Program-made: the position numbers and the translations under genes
Shown: one piece after another, positions 26,565-37,586 of the stretch
Layout: every line of letters begins with the position of its first letter
Numbering within the stretch: position 1 is the stretch's first letter
The notes under the pieces: model-generated
What the model was told of the DNA's origin: nothing
What the model saw: only the letters and a program-made list of their open reading frames with translations
Database searches by the model: none
NCBI RefSeq assembly: GCF_037975245.1
Contig: NC_092578.1
Coordinates: forward strand, 14,926,321 to 14,990,320
Direction of reading: 5' to 3'
From: Apostichopus japonicus
Lineage: Eukaryota > Echinodermata > Holothuroidea > Aspidochirotida > Stichopodidae
Length of the DNA stretch: 64,000 nt

Positions 26565-27021
26565 CAAGGGCGGAGGAACCGGGGGGCACAGGGGGCACGT
26601 GCCCCCCACTTTTCCTCAGGGTTAAAAATGTGCCCTTTTTCTACATAAAAATTGAGGTGTCTCAAGTTAACAAGAGGCCAGGGAACCAGAATGAACACTC
26701 GGGAAGGGCCGTTGCCGGCCATCTGAGGGGTTTGTAAAACCAAAAATTTTCTTGTACGCTCCGCGCCAACCGATGGTGGCGCTGCGCTCAGAATGTCGTG
26801 TATACAACTTTGGATATTGCAGTGCTAGTATGCATTTTTTCCATGAAAGGGGGGGGGGGGGCGTTGATGGAGTGATGTGTATACGCGAAAAAGATAATAC
26901 AATAAGAGTTATAAAGGTTACTAAATATAAGACTACCTCAGTCTAATTGAATTTCTGCAAAGTGCCCTTTGATGTCGGTGCCCCCCCCCCCCCCAGATTA
27001 AAAGTGCATCCGCCGCCCTTG
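26565..27021. mobile_element. hAT-type MITE, complete, 457 bp
   Basis: Bounded by a perfect 8 bp direct duplication, ATTAGAAA, at 26557-26564 and 27022-27029. Terminal inverted repeats: left CAAGGGCGGAGGA, right (complement) CAAGGGCGGCGGA, one mismatch in 13. Eight-base target duplications with C-A-rich G/C termini are typical of hAT transposons. It encodes no transposase, so it is non-autonomous. Inside, TACGCTCCGCGCCAACC (26755-26771) and its flanks recur at 42066 and 43151. G and C runs near both ends make the arms partly self-complementary. Confidence 0.85.
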
Positions 27022-27648
27022 ATTAGAAATCATTGAAAAAAGCTGCAACTCCTATCGAAAATACATCAAAGATTGACCATTTTACTAGTCTTATTTCAAG
27101 TCTAGTTTTTATTAATGAATAAACATTTGACTCATTATGCACACTGATGATGTACAGGGAGTGACTGCCTAGTGTTCTGTTATGGCATCCCTCTGTTTTC
27201 ACAACCTTTCATCAAGGACACTGAACACAGAACATACAACTTCAAATATGTATATATTGGAAACGAAAAGAGCTTTTCGAAAACTTTCAACACATTTTGA
27301 ATGAGATTATCACACACGAGAAATGTATTGAATATGGGGCACACTGTCCGTGGTACTTTTAAGTGTTTCCGCTTCGATTAGAATCACTGCTGTAAATACA
27401 TTGATGTTTGAGTGTTGGGAATGACTCCATTAAGGAAAAAAAAAAGCTCAAAGAATTCAAAAGAAATAGGGTGTGAAATTGTGACTGGATGAAATCCCTG
27501 TGATCATACACTTAAATCAAGTTATACCTTAAAGAGAGCGCATCAAACGGCATAACATTGTATGATATGTTGGATAGATAAAGCATATAAGTTGTAACGC
27601 AGTCATTATCAACATATAGGCTAACACTTGCACCAGATGGATGCAAGG

Positions 27649-28339
27649 TTGGGGTGGGAGGGGGAGGATGGAAGGGACAGAGACAGGGAAAGACGAGGGA
27701 ATACAGAGCAAAGGCAGAAAGAAGGCAGAGGGGAGGCAGAGGGAAGGCAGAGGGGAGAGAGAGGGAAGGCAGAGGGGAGGGAGAGGGATGAGAGAGGGAT
27801 GCAGAGGTAAGAAAGAGGGAAGGCAAAAGGAAAGCAAAGGGAAGGCAAAGGGAAGGCAGACGGTAGACAGAATAAAGACAGTGGGTAGGCTGAGGGGGGG
27901 GGGGCAGAGTGGAGACAGATGGAAGGCAGAGGTAAGACAGATGGGAGGCAGAGGGGAAGCAGACGGTAGGTAGAGGGAAGGCAGAGGGGAAACAGGGGGA
28001 GGCAGAGGGAAGGTCAAAGGAAAGCAGACGGTAGGCAGAAGGAAGGCAGTGGGAAGGCTGAGGGGAGGCAGAGGGGAGGCAGAGGGGAGGCAGAGGGGAG
28101 GCAGCGGGTAGGTAGAGGGAAGGCAGAGGGGAAACAGGGGGAAGCAGAGGGAAGGTCAAAGGAAAGCAGACGGTAGGCAGAGGGAAGGCTGAGGGGAGGC
28201 AGAGGGTAAGCAGGGGAGGCAGAGGGACGACATAGGGAAGGCAGAGAGAAGGCAGAGGGTGGGCAGAGGGAATGCCGTCAGAGGATAGGCAGAGGGGAGA
28301 CAGAGGGAAGGCAGAAGGTAGGCAAAGGGGGGGGGGGGG
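27649..28339 (+). repeat. G/A-rich minisatellite (GGCAGAGGGAA-like units)
   Basis: Roughly 0.7 kb of 11-mer-like units, GGCAGAGGGGA / GGCAGAGGGAA, with a perfect 11 bp run around 28058-28105. A longer unit is duplicated: a block from GTAGAGGGAAGGCAGAGGGG through AAGGTCAAAGGAAAGCAGAC occurs at about 27966 and again 142 bp later. Strong strand asymmetry (plus strand nearly free of T and C apart from GGCAG) favours quadruplex or R-loop structures. Frames of up to 215 codons run through it on the minus strand as Pro/Ser/Leu repeats and are not credible proteins. Confidence 0.92.
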
Positions 28340-29240
28340 AACAGATCGATGATTTACAAAGAGGTCAGATCACTTGAAGATTTGGACAAGGAGTTGTTAG
28401 GGGTGCGGGTATTGGGGCACTGAACCTCACGAAACTGTAAAGTTGAGTAATTTAAAGCAGGAAAAGAAAGATGAAAAATTCTAGCAAGTATGGTTATAGC
28501 CAATGGTAAATAATGCTCACCAAACTTTCCATTTCTCAATTTAGCATGTAACATTTACGTAAAGTGTATGTTAGGTTTTAGAACATATCGAGAACCGTGA
28601 CTTTACTTCAGGAAACTCAATACTTGCCTCAAACCCTTAGACTAGAGTTATTGGGGTAGAAGGGTTTTCCCCCCTAGTTAATACAAAAACGTCTGGCCTG
28701 TGATTGTCCCGAAATAAGTGACAGTTGAGGATATCGACGCCCCTGGCATGGGGTATGCTTGAGGTAGGTTTAATATTAGTCACGCCAAGATAATAAAAAA
28801 AAACAGAGGCCCTATGATTCCTGATATTCAAAACTTATTGACATGTACTTGATAGGAGTAGGGTTTTAATTTGGAAAAGATAGGCGTTGATTAAGACAGA
28901 CAGAAAGAGAGAGGGGGCTTATCTTCAAGAGGGGGGCGTCCTCGGCAACAAAATAAACAATAAATAAATAAAGGAATGTATGAATAAACAACGTATATAT
29001 GTATGAATGACGCAGACGATAAAAAGAGAGAAATGAGGTCCTCTTATTTATTTAAACTACAAAGTACGAGAATGCAGTCTCTGAGAGAGGGGCCTTAGTG
29101 TTGGTTCTTCAAAAAAAATGTTTCTTTCTTCTGAAACAGGTTTGACAGATACTGAGGAGAAACGATTTACAATGTGCTTCTATCATTGTAGTTGCTAATA
29201 TAAAATGGGGGTCTGGTCGAGGTAATGTTGTGAAATGAAA
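28340..29240. other. Unannotated stretch
   Basis: No gene recognised. Confidence 0.5.
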
Positions 29241-29246
29241 TCAGAA

Positions 29247-29311
29247 ATATATATAATATATACATATATATATAATATATGATATATATATAATATATAT
29301 ATATATATATT
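29247..29311 (+). repeat. Interrupted (TA)n
   Basis: TATATAATATATA variants, then pure TA to 29311. Confidence 0.9.
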
Positions 29312-31997
29312 GTGAAACAAAATGTATTTGTATAGAATACCTTAGAACTTTAACCAAATGAAATCCTATTTTGAGTAACATTCGGTATGTTTTGTAAAAA
29401 CAAGTTGAGAACGTGTAAGCACAAGTCTGATTTAGTTCAACATTTTGAATAAAAATATGGCACTTTTTTTCTCCATGGTGTAGTATTTCATAATGCATGA
29501 CAGCTCTTTGTCATAAAGCAACATGCTTCGTATTTTCATAACTATATTCCACTTCCCTTTACATTCACCTAGAGTAAGTTTATAGTTGAATGGTCTGTAC
29601 GAACTTTTTGAAGCTCCCATCCCCTCTCCCCCCCCCCCTTCCCCCTTTATCTGACAAGGTGCGATAACGTGGTCATTATGCTGAATAGTTAAGTTAAATA
29701 ACAGCTCCAATGCTCATTTGCAATGTAAGATGGAATCCGTGCATATAAGTCTATCATAAATAGGCAGAGTTCTTTTATATACTTGTTTTTAAACGTAACA
29801 GACTTAACTGAAGGATTACAGCAGCCGCTATGCAGACATTTAGGAATGACGTAGTTTGCGTCAATTTCTCTTCAACACTTTAAGAGGCCAGAGAGATTTG
29901 CGCAGGAAAATCAACCAGCTATTTGGAGGACTATTCAACTTTTACTTCAAATAATCAAGACTTTTTCATTTTCATTTTTTTTTTATCTGAAGGAGTTCTT
30001 TATTAGTACTAGAGTAAGAAAGTGTCTCACGACAAAAATTCCAGAATAAAATATGGAAATCGTTCAGTTACTTACAAATTTTCTTCGAGTGTAATAAACA
30101 AAGTAAGACAACCACATACACACACACAAGCAGAATAGGTGCTTTGAGTTAATTGATTACAATAATCTCTTAATAAAATCTATAGTCGCAAGCTTGAAAA
30201 TAGAATCGACAATATGTCATTTCTTGAAGAGCAAACCTCGTCCATGTTACATCATGGACACTGACATGGTGTGACACTTCCACTAAAACGTTATATGAAA
30301 AACACCCTATATCAGAACAAACCAATGATGGATTGTAAATCTCCCTATTCACACGGTACAATAACTGTTTTCTTCCAAACCTAACAGTCTTAACATTTGT
30401 TTATTTGGTTCAATGGTTTCTTAAGAAATCGTCCCAAAAGGAATAAAGGGAAAATAAAGTGTTAGTCTAACTGTTTCAACAGTATTGTGTAATTAATGGA
30501 AAAGATATGCTTTTATCCGTTTGTGATTAAATAGTGTAAAATATATGCGTTCAAGATGTTAATTGTTAATATGTTAAACGTGCTGCAGTATACACACGCT
30601 GCCTGTAGCAGTGCAATGTACGTTGTTGTACATCGAGTGAAACCACATGGTTCCACCCCTGATATGTCATGCAGTATATGATCATGCGCGCTTTATAGGA
30701 ATACTACAGGTGTAGTACTCTTCATATGCCATTTTTGTTTAATAATTGACCACATTTAATACATTTTCTTGGATTGATTATGGTTATATTACCATACAAC
30801 ACCAACATCTGCATGACAAAGCAGTATATATGTCTAGTTGAATCTTCAAGTTTCATATCAGGCAATTAATGAAAAGTTAACATTTCTGAAAAGTTTGATG
30901 TCCATTTTTTTCTTTCTTTCTAATCTTATTAATATTGAAATAGAACATCTACTATGGGGTGGAGTGACTTGTGTTATATCGAAAAATATCACTGAAAACG
31001 TACTCTTTGTTTTTAACGTTTATTTTGGTAGAACAATCCCAGTGGAGATGTTTTTTATTACTTGTTATATAACAGACCCAAACGCCAAAGCAGTTTTAAT
31101 ATGGCCACAGATGGTCATAAATCAAGTTTCAAGGAAATTAATAAAAGGGTTTCTGATAATTAAGTTTACACATAGATGTTAATCTTCATTAACAATTCTC
31201 ATTTTTCTTCTTCATATATTTCTTAATCTCTCAGTTTACATACAGTATAGTTACCACAAACTAAACTTGTAATTAAGTGCATAAACAGGCCTACGCATAT
31301 ATGTATATAAATATACATATAGTGAATATTATGCATGGACAAAACGTTTTGCTGACGTCTTTTACCTGAGAATTAATTTCGAGCTTTATATTTTACCCCA
31401 GTGGTGATGGTGATGGTGAGTTTTGGCGATAGTGATTAGCTCAGAAATATATCATGGTATACCCCAGTGATAGATTAAGTCACATAAGGCACCAACTCAA
31501 ACTAGTCAGTCATAAATTTCACAATCTCAAAACACACACCCGATCTCGACAGACATAAAATAGGAAGGGAAGAGCAGAAATGGAAAAATCATCATTTTTT
31601 TTACAATCTCAACATACACACCCACACACACACAAAATAGAAGGGAAAAATTGGAGAATTCACCAGGGCAACATTCACATTTTTTTGAATGACAAACATT
31701 TGAAAATTTACTTCCAAGAAAGTTGTACTTACAAGAAAATTTGAAACGTACTTATCATTTGTAGATGCATGGTTGCAAAGTTAACATTGTACCAATACAT
31801 ATAGGGAGTGATGGGAAAGTAGAGAGGGATAGGGGCGGTAGAGGGGATTTAGAAAGCGGCAGTAGAGGGGAATTACAAGGGCTTGCTAAATGCGTGTATA
31901 GCCGTATAACAGTAATTAATTACATGATCACAATCACGGGTATATAATACAATGGTACTTTAAATGCAACAACATTCCTTAGTATACTTCATACTTT
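29312..31997. other. Unannotated AT-rich stretch
   Basis: No gene recognised. A 114-codon plus frame (30838-31182) is hydrophobic in part but has no domain I know and no supporting context. C-rich patch at 29620-29646. Confidence 0.5.
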
Positions 31998-32245
31998 AAG
32001 ATGTTGCAGATATTGAATAAACATATCTGTCAGCTTTATTATATATTTCTTATTAAAATTGATATTCAAGATGTTGCAAATGTTGAAGAAATATGCTCTC
32101 TCTATGTGATTAATAAGTATATATAAATCTCAGTGCAGTATGTTGCAGGTGTTGAAGAAACATTTTTCTTACACCTTGATTATAATTCTTATAGTTAAAC
32201 CTTGATTACAGATGTTTTTTACATGCACGGTGAAGAAACATTTAC
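31998..32245 (+). repeat. 70 bp tandem repeat, four diverged units
   Basis: The phrase GATGTTGCAGATATTGAATAAACAT begins at 31998. Related versions follow at 32068 (GATGTTGCAAATGTTGAAGA), 32138 (TATGTTGCAGGTGTTGAAGA) and about 32210 (GATGTTTTTTACATGCACGG, then GAAGAAACAT). Steps of 70, 70 and about 72 bp. Linkers are AT-rich and more diverged than the anchor phrase. Confidence 0.7.
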
Positions 32246-33880
32246 CTTCATCGTCCGCTGCGTCTCATTATAGAAATCATTGTTAACTTATTTATTATTC
32301 AAGTACCTCGGGGGTGTCTCCGAGACTATGGAGAGAATAATTACGAAACGATTCAATTTGAACGACGAAAACCAATATAGCTGATGCATATAGCTTGAAC
32401 ATGTCGTAGAGTAAAGTCTGCCTGGAGAGGTTCATCAATAGGGAAAACAGGTAAGGCATTAACGGAAAGAAAAAAAAAACCTCACACGTCAGCTATGAAC
32501 GAGACTGAAACAACATCAGAAACAGGTCAGAAGAAATCTTGACCCAAATGTGGGATTTACTGGTTCAAAGGTTATAACATTCGTCGGATACCGTTCTGTC
32601 AAAGTAAGATGTCATTGAGGCAACCTAGCTGTGAAACCATCAACTCAACCTTAATCATATCCCTTTATCCGGTTTTCACAATCTTGCCCATTCGGAAGAT
32701 GTTTGGTGGGAGGGGGATTGGGGTGGGGGCGGTATGAGGGAGCGCTCATTCATTGCAATGTTAAAAGCTTTTGGTATTTCTTTCAAACCATACACTTGCT
32801 TTCTTACTTTTCATTCATTCGCCAAGGAGTTTTCTCATCTCGAGTTTCAGTATAAAACAAACACTTTGTCTCAGAAGTATATAAGGATAGTTATGCTAGA
32901 TAAATAGATAACAGTATCTTGCGGTCTTCCAGCCCCCCTCCCCTCCCCTTCCCTTCCCTCCCCTCCCCTTCCCCCATTAAAAAGTTAAACTGAACATTTA
33001 TGTGTGTATTGGCAGAGAGACGTTGATTTTGAGAGTTACAGAGGATGGTTTAGTTGCAAAAACAAACTCTGAAACAAACTGTGACCTACTTTCAAGCTTA
33101 TTTAGATAAAGTACTCTTTAAACTTCAAATAGAGCGTTTTGGTAATCATTCAACTCAAAGAGTTGGCTTTTAACTTCGATATTAGTCAAGAATCAAGACA
33201 CCTCTCTACTCGATCACCGACAAAAATTTGCATTTCTTGAATATAGATAAGGGAAGCTGACGTAAGATACATCAATCCTAAAGATTTCGTGCAAACATTC
33301 AGCCTAGGGTAGATTATGGACTCTTCTGTTTTTTATATATTTGCTTCAAATCATGATGTAATTTGAGCACTCAAGTTGAAACGAAGTGTTTCTTCCGTGA
33401 TCTAGATTCTGTTTGCTTAAAACGCAAAAATCTTCCGTAAAATATCTAAAAAATAGGACATTTCCAAAGAACACGTTAAAATAGTTCAACGGTGGAATGT
33501 AATACTTTTTCATGATTTGGCTAAACAATATTTGTCGCTGAAGGAATATAAAGGCTTGTGAAGAAGATAGGTCAGATCGACTAGGATCATTTTTCTTACA
33601 TTATTGGGCAAATAGACATAATCTGCTTCAATAAATGTATACATATATATTTATGTATTATATATATATTTGGAAATGCCAAAGATTCAGCTGTTCACAT
33701 GCTGCTGGAAAAGTGCTCAATACATATAGAAGTATATAGCAAGTACATAATATAGTATACATATACGGTAACTTACAGCATGTTGTTACTCGAGTTTCAC
33801 ACCTTAGAAGAAATAAGGTCACATACACGAATATTTATGTCCAGTTTTCTGATGCATCGTAACCGCATAAGTATACTATA
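32246..33880. other. Unannotated stretch
   Basis: Contains a G-rich tract at 32704-32733 and a C-rich tract at 32933-32975, both quadruplex candidates. No gene. Confidence 0.5.
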
Positions 33881-34079
<199 letters not shown>

Positions 34080-34082
<3 letters not shown>

Positions 34083-35451
34083 CATTAAATATACACATTA
34101 CAGATACTAGTTCATATATGTCAGTGTGCCAAGCATATTCGACAGTATGATGCTATTTCTGTATATTTTTTATGGGATTCCAAGCTCTTTTCCGCCTTAT
34201 ATTTTCCTTTGACGGTGTCAGATATTCAATGTACTGGAATCTTAAATTGGTCTTATAGCTTTTAGCACCATTTACCGGCACTTCTTTTGTCAAAAGCTGC
34301 CGCATTTATAGGCGTAAGTTACCCGATGATCTTCTGAGGCATTGAGGCCGGAAAGTGAATTTAGACAGATGGTCTAAAAGGACTTCCATTTAATGTCAGC
34401 TATATATAGGAAGCTATACCTTTATTAAATAAAGAACATGAAGTCTTGCATTTTGTTTCCCTAGTCTGCACCAGATGAATTGTGACGTCATCGTGAACTA
34501 TATAATAGCGACATTGTCACCGAGTATGTAAGCTACTCATGGACTGCTGTAAAAGGTGTGTCAAACAGTGACATGGTGCGACATCTCATTAAAACATGAC
34601 CAGGTGCGGTTAGTGCCTCCGCCACACGTTTGTGAACACATAGGATGCTCGCAGAATATGGGTGGCACACAACTAAATATATTACACAATCTACAAGATA
34701 AACGTTAAGGTGTGGCCAAGTTTCTTCAGAACTCTGACTGAAGAGATACAGCCCAGACAACCCCCACCGCCCCTCCCCCCCCCCAAAAAAAACACACTGA
34801 CGTTAAACACTCATTCCCGGTCTCTTCCAAATTGGAATGTGATCATACGATATTGACGTTAAGCGTCAACATTTGACAGTATACCGAGGGGCTTGAGCTA
34901 TTTTTCAAATAAGATTCTTCCCAAGATAGAGCCCGGGTACGAATACCAAACAATTTGATCCACCCTCAACGCCGATCCCTGTAAGATTGGGACTGTCACC
35001 ATGTGTGATGATAATGACGGTCTTAGGAAAATTGAGTATCAGGAATCCTATCGAAAGGAAATAGATGATCAGGGACATCGAGATATGTCGGGCTATTATG
35101 TGTTATTCTTTTAACGATATATACTCCCCTGGCCCCTTAAATGACATGGGTTGTTCCCCACAACCCCAATGCTCTCGTCAGGCCTGTAGGTACTATACAA
35201 ACTCTTAGTCAATGGTCGAGATCTACACTCACATATCTCTCAAGAAACTGCGCCGGAAAGTAATCTCAGAATTTTCAAATTTCAGAGGTGTAGTTACGAA
35301 CACATTGTCAAATTTAAGGCAGGAGTCAATAAGTATAGGCCTAAACAGTCTTTTGGATGTCCCTGAAAGCCTACGGTCGGTCCGCGGCCAAGCATAGAAT
35401 GATTATTGCTGTAACCCGCCGCCAAAAGAATAAGTACGGCGAAGATTTGCC
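34080..35451. other. Unannotated stretch
   Basis: No gene or element recognised. C run then A run at 34766-34790. Confidence 0.5.
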
Positions 35452-35505
35452 CTATAGTTATTGACTGTACATGTTAACCTATGGTTATTGACTGTACATG
35501 TTAAA
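35452..35505 (+). repeat. 27 bp tandem duplication
   Basis: CTAT(A/G)GTTATTGACTGTACATGTTAA(C/A) occurs twice head to tail, with two differences. Confidence 0.9.
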
Positions 35506-36310
35506 TACTTATGCGACTCTTACCTGCTTATCAGGATCAATTGGAAAGGCCGCCTGTGCATCGTATAGGAAAAAGTTACATAATGTTACTATGTATACTG
35601 TAATGTTCCTTGCAATCTGAAAGCGGGATTTTAAAATGTTCTGTCTTTTGCGAAAGGGTGGAATGTTTTTCGCTCTTTTGTCTCGTATTTTCCACTGGTT
35701 CAGTTTACATGTGATAGAAACATTTCGATATAAATAATTATATTCTGTATACTGCCAAATATCCCATGACCGACCACTCTGTTAAAACTCTGTTGAAAGT
35801 TTTCCTTTCACAAATTGTTGACAGTGAATGAAATATTTGGCGATGCTCTCTTATGCTGGATTTTTCATCTGAAGGCATGTTGATACGTTGAAGAATGCGG
35901 CAGGTGTTTCGATCAGAGAAGCAATCAGGTGTTTTCTTTTTGCTTTCTTTTTAGGTTATTCTTGTCAGGATTTGGAAGCTTAATGACCATTTAAATTTTT
36001 AACTCATCTCCCTTTATTCTTCTATTCACCTTAATTCGATGATTACGCCAGTCAAGTTGTGCAAACCATCAAAATTATGAAAGGATAATAAGTCGCTACA
36101 AGTTTAGTGGCGAGACTCTATACATTAATTTTCAACAGTGCAATTTGATCCAGATCATTGAGAGTGCGCCCTCATTTTCCTCCACTGCCACTCACCACTC
36201 CTTTATATATGTCACCAAAGCAGAACTAGCATTGTTCGATTCATGTGGCAAAAGCCTACAGTGGAATTACGGCCTTCCTTTCCGGGTTCGAACCTCTGGA
36301 CATACAATCA
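35506..36310. other. Unannotated stretch
   Basis: No gene recognised. Confidence 0.5.
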
Positions 36311-36466
36311 GCGTCCATGGCCTAGTTGGTTAGCGTGTCCCCATATAAAGCAGAAGGCCCGGGTTCGAATCCCGGTGGCGGAAGCTGGACGTTTTGACAC
36401 TATTCTGGAGTTCCAGCTCATTGCAGTTTCAAAAATACATATATATATAAATATATATTGACAGTT
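36311..36466 (+). mobile_element. tRNA-derived SINE, nearly full length
   Basis: A box TGGCCTAGTTGG at 36318-36329 and B box GGTTCGAATCC at 36362-36372 both match the Pol III consensus exactly at tRNA spacing. The T arm CCCGGGTTCGAATCCCGG is intact. A good anticodon stem cannot be drawn, so it is a SINE head and not a working tRNA. The body follows: GAAGCTGGACGTTTTGACAC, ATTCTGGAGTTCCAGCTC, then an A/TA-rich tail to about 36466. The body phrase is shared with 18735-18832. The intact promoter suggests a relatively young copy that may still be transcribable. It ends about 35 bp before a second tRNA-like head. Confidence 0.8.
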
Positions 36467-36501
36467 ATACAAATCCAGTTTATACGCATTCACACACCAG
36501 T

Positions 36502-36640
36502 AGAATCCCTGTGGTCGAGTGGTACGTACAGTACTTCTGTATGTGGTCCGGGGTTCTCAGTATTCCTCAGTTTCTTCGCCTGATGAGTCCCAAAGGGACG
36601 AAACCGGTCGTGAAGTGGAATTTGTCTGATGTGTTGATCT
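36502..36640 (+). mobile_element. SINE-like retroposon: tRNA-like head joined to hammerhead ribozyme
   Basis: A box TGGTCGAGTGG at 36512-36522 in a D-arm-like context. A degenerate B box, GGTTCTCAGTATTCC, lies at 36552-36566, at roughly tRNA spacing. A complete hammerhead ribozyme begins inside the B-box region at 36562. After it comes a TTTATTAATTATATC duplication that runs into a TA/TG tail (36640-36735). A tRNA-type promoter followed by a hammerhead is the design of the schistosome SM-alpha retroposon, and hammerheads also occur in Penelope-like elements. No reverse transcriptase lies nearby, so this copy is non-autonomous. The element's 5' edge is not certain. Confidence 0.6.
36562..36621 (+). 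ncRNA. Type I hammerhead self-cleaving ribozyme
   Basis: All core elements are present. CUGAUGA at 36580-36586; stem II GUCCC/GGGAC (36587-36591 with 36595-36599) closed by loop AAA; GAAA at 36600-36603; stem III reduced to the palindrome ACCGGU (36603-36608); cleavage nucleotide C at 36609. Stem I inner helix: CUUCGC (36574-36579) pairs with GUGAAG (36610-36615), one G-U wobble. An asymmetric internal loop (UCAGUUU against U) follows, then an outer helix AUUCC (36562-36566) with GGAAU (36617-36621). The internal loop facing the stem II loop fits the tertiary contact of natural, fast hammerheads. A loopless palindromic stem III implies activity as a dimer, as proposed for similar natural ribozymes. 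Predicted cleavage lies between 36609 and 36610. Confidence 0.9.
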
Positions 36641-36655
36641 TTATTAATTATATCT

Positions 36656-36735
36656 TTATTAATTATATATATATAAATTATATATATATATATTCACATA
36701 TATGTGTGTGTGTGTGTATGTATGTGTGTATGTTA
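36656..36735 (+). repeat. TA/TG microsatellite tail
   Basis: TTAATTATATATATA variants, then (TA)n, then (TG)n and TATG units. It starts at the 3' side of the hammerhead element and probably grew from its tail. Confidence 0.85.
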
Positions 36736-37500
36736 GTCTCCATGAAGCTGTACACACGACGGATATATCTGGTTCTTGCACTTTAGAGAAGTCGCTCTAA
36801 TTTTCAGATGATTATCAGAAAGAGAGATATCATGCTCTGACGTGCACATGGATAGCGCGGGGTTTAGAACTCGTGTGCTTATTTCATTTTCTGCCTGACA
36901 TTCGTTTTTAGCCGGAGGCGGCCATCGTGGACGTGGGCTCTATATTGCTACCCTTGCTCGCTTTGTTTCCATAGGCAACGAGCTAAACTAATTACCAGGG
37001 TCATAGGAAAGGCTCAAGCAGGCAGGGTGGATCGATTTTACTGGGCTCTCTTTGCATGTTATCTTCATCGACGACTGTTCATGTTTATGAAGTCACGAGA
37101 AGACACGGAAGTTCATTGGCATCTTAGAAGGAATAAAAACATTACAGGTTTCGAAATGTTTTATCGATGGTATTGGTAAACATGCCACACCAAACTGAAA
37201 GTTAACGCTATAGCGTACAATTTCACGTTTTTAATCGATTGATACTGTAGCGAGACTATTTTGATAACCGTTATTGGGTGAAAATTTAATTATGAAATAT
37301 TTACTATTACGGGGAAAACGATGGACCGCGAAAGAATACGAGGAACCGTTGTTACCACACAAGTATACAAAAAAAAAATTAAGTCTGAGAAGTTTCATAG
37401 AAGTTCAAGAAACCATTTATCACCTTAGTTACTTTTCTGTACTGTAGTTCCTTTAAGGAAGTAGAGCAGTCTCAGTGTGGACTACGCACTCATGTACGCG
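36736..37500. other. Unannotated stretch
   Basis: No gene recognised. Somewhat more GC-rich around 36905-37030, with no matching frame. Confidence 0.5.
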
Positions 37501-37586
37501 CTTTCACTGCACGCGCGGCGCGTGGTTTTACTGCACGCGCGTGAGTTTACTGCACGCGCGTGGCTTTACTGCACGCGCGTGGTTTT
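37501..37586 (+). repeat. 19 bp CpG-rich tandem repeat
   Basis: Unit TTTACTGCACGCGCGTGG(T/C), repeated about four times. The first unit is longer (CACGCGCGGCGCGTGG). Each unit holds the palindrome CACGCGCGTG with an inverted pair of GCGTG cores, the core bound by AhR/ARNT-type bHLH-PAS dimers in animals. High CpG density contrasts sharply with the AT-rich flanks. Confidence 0.85.

Noticed and set aside
27512-28159. 215-codon minus frame rich in Pro, Ser and Leu
   Set aside because: Translation of the G/A-rich minisatellite. Other frames on both strands are also open and there is no domain.
30838-31182. 114-codon plus frame
   Set aside because: No domain, weak context, and length within chance expectation for six frames of 64 kb.
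36313-36384. Functional tRNA gene
   Set aside because: A and B boxes are perfect, but no acceptable anticodon stem and loop forms, and a SINE body shared with 18.7 kb follows.
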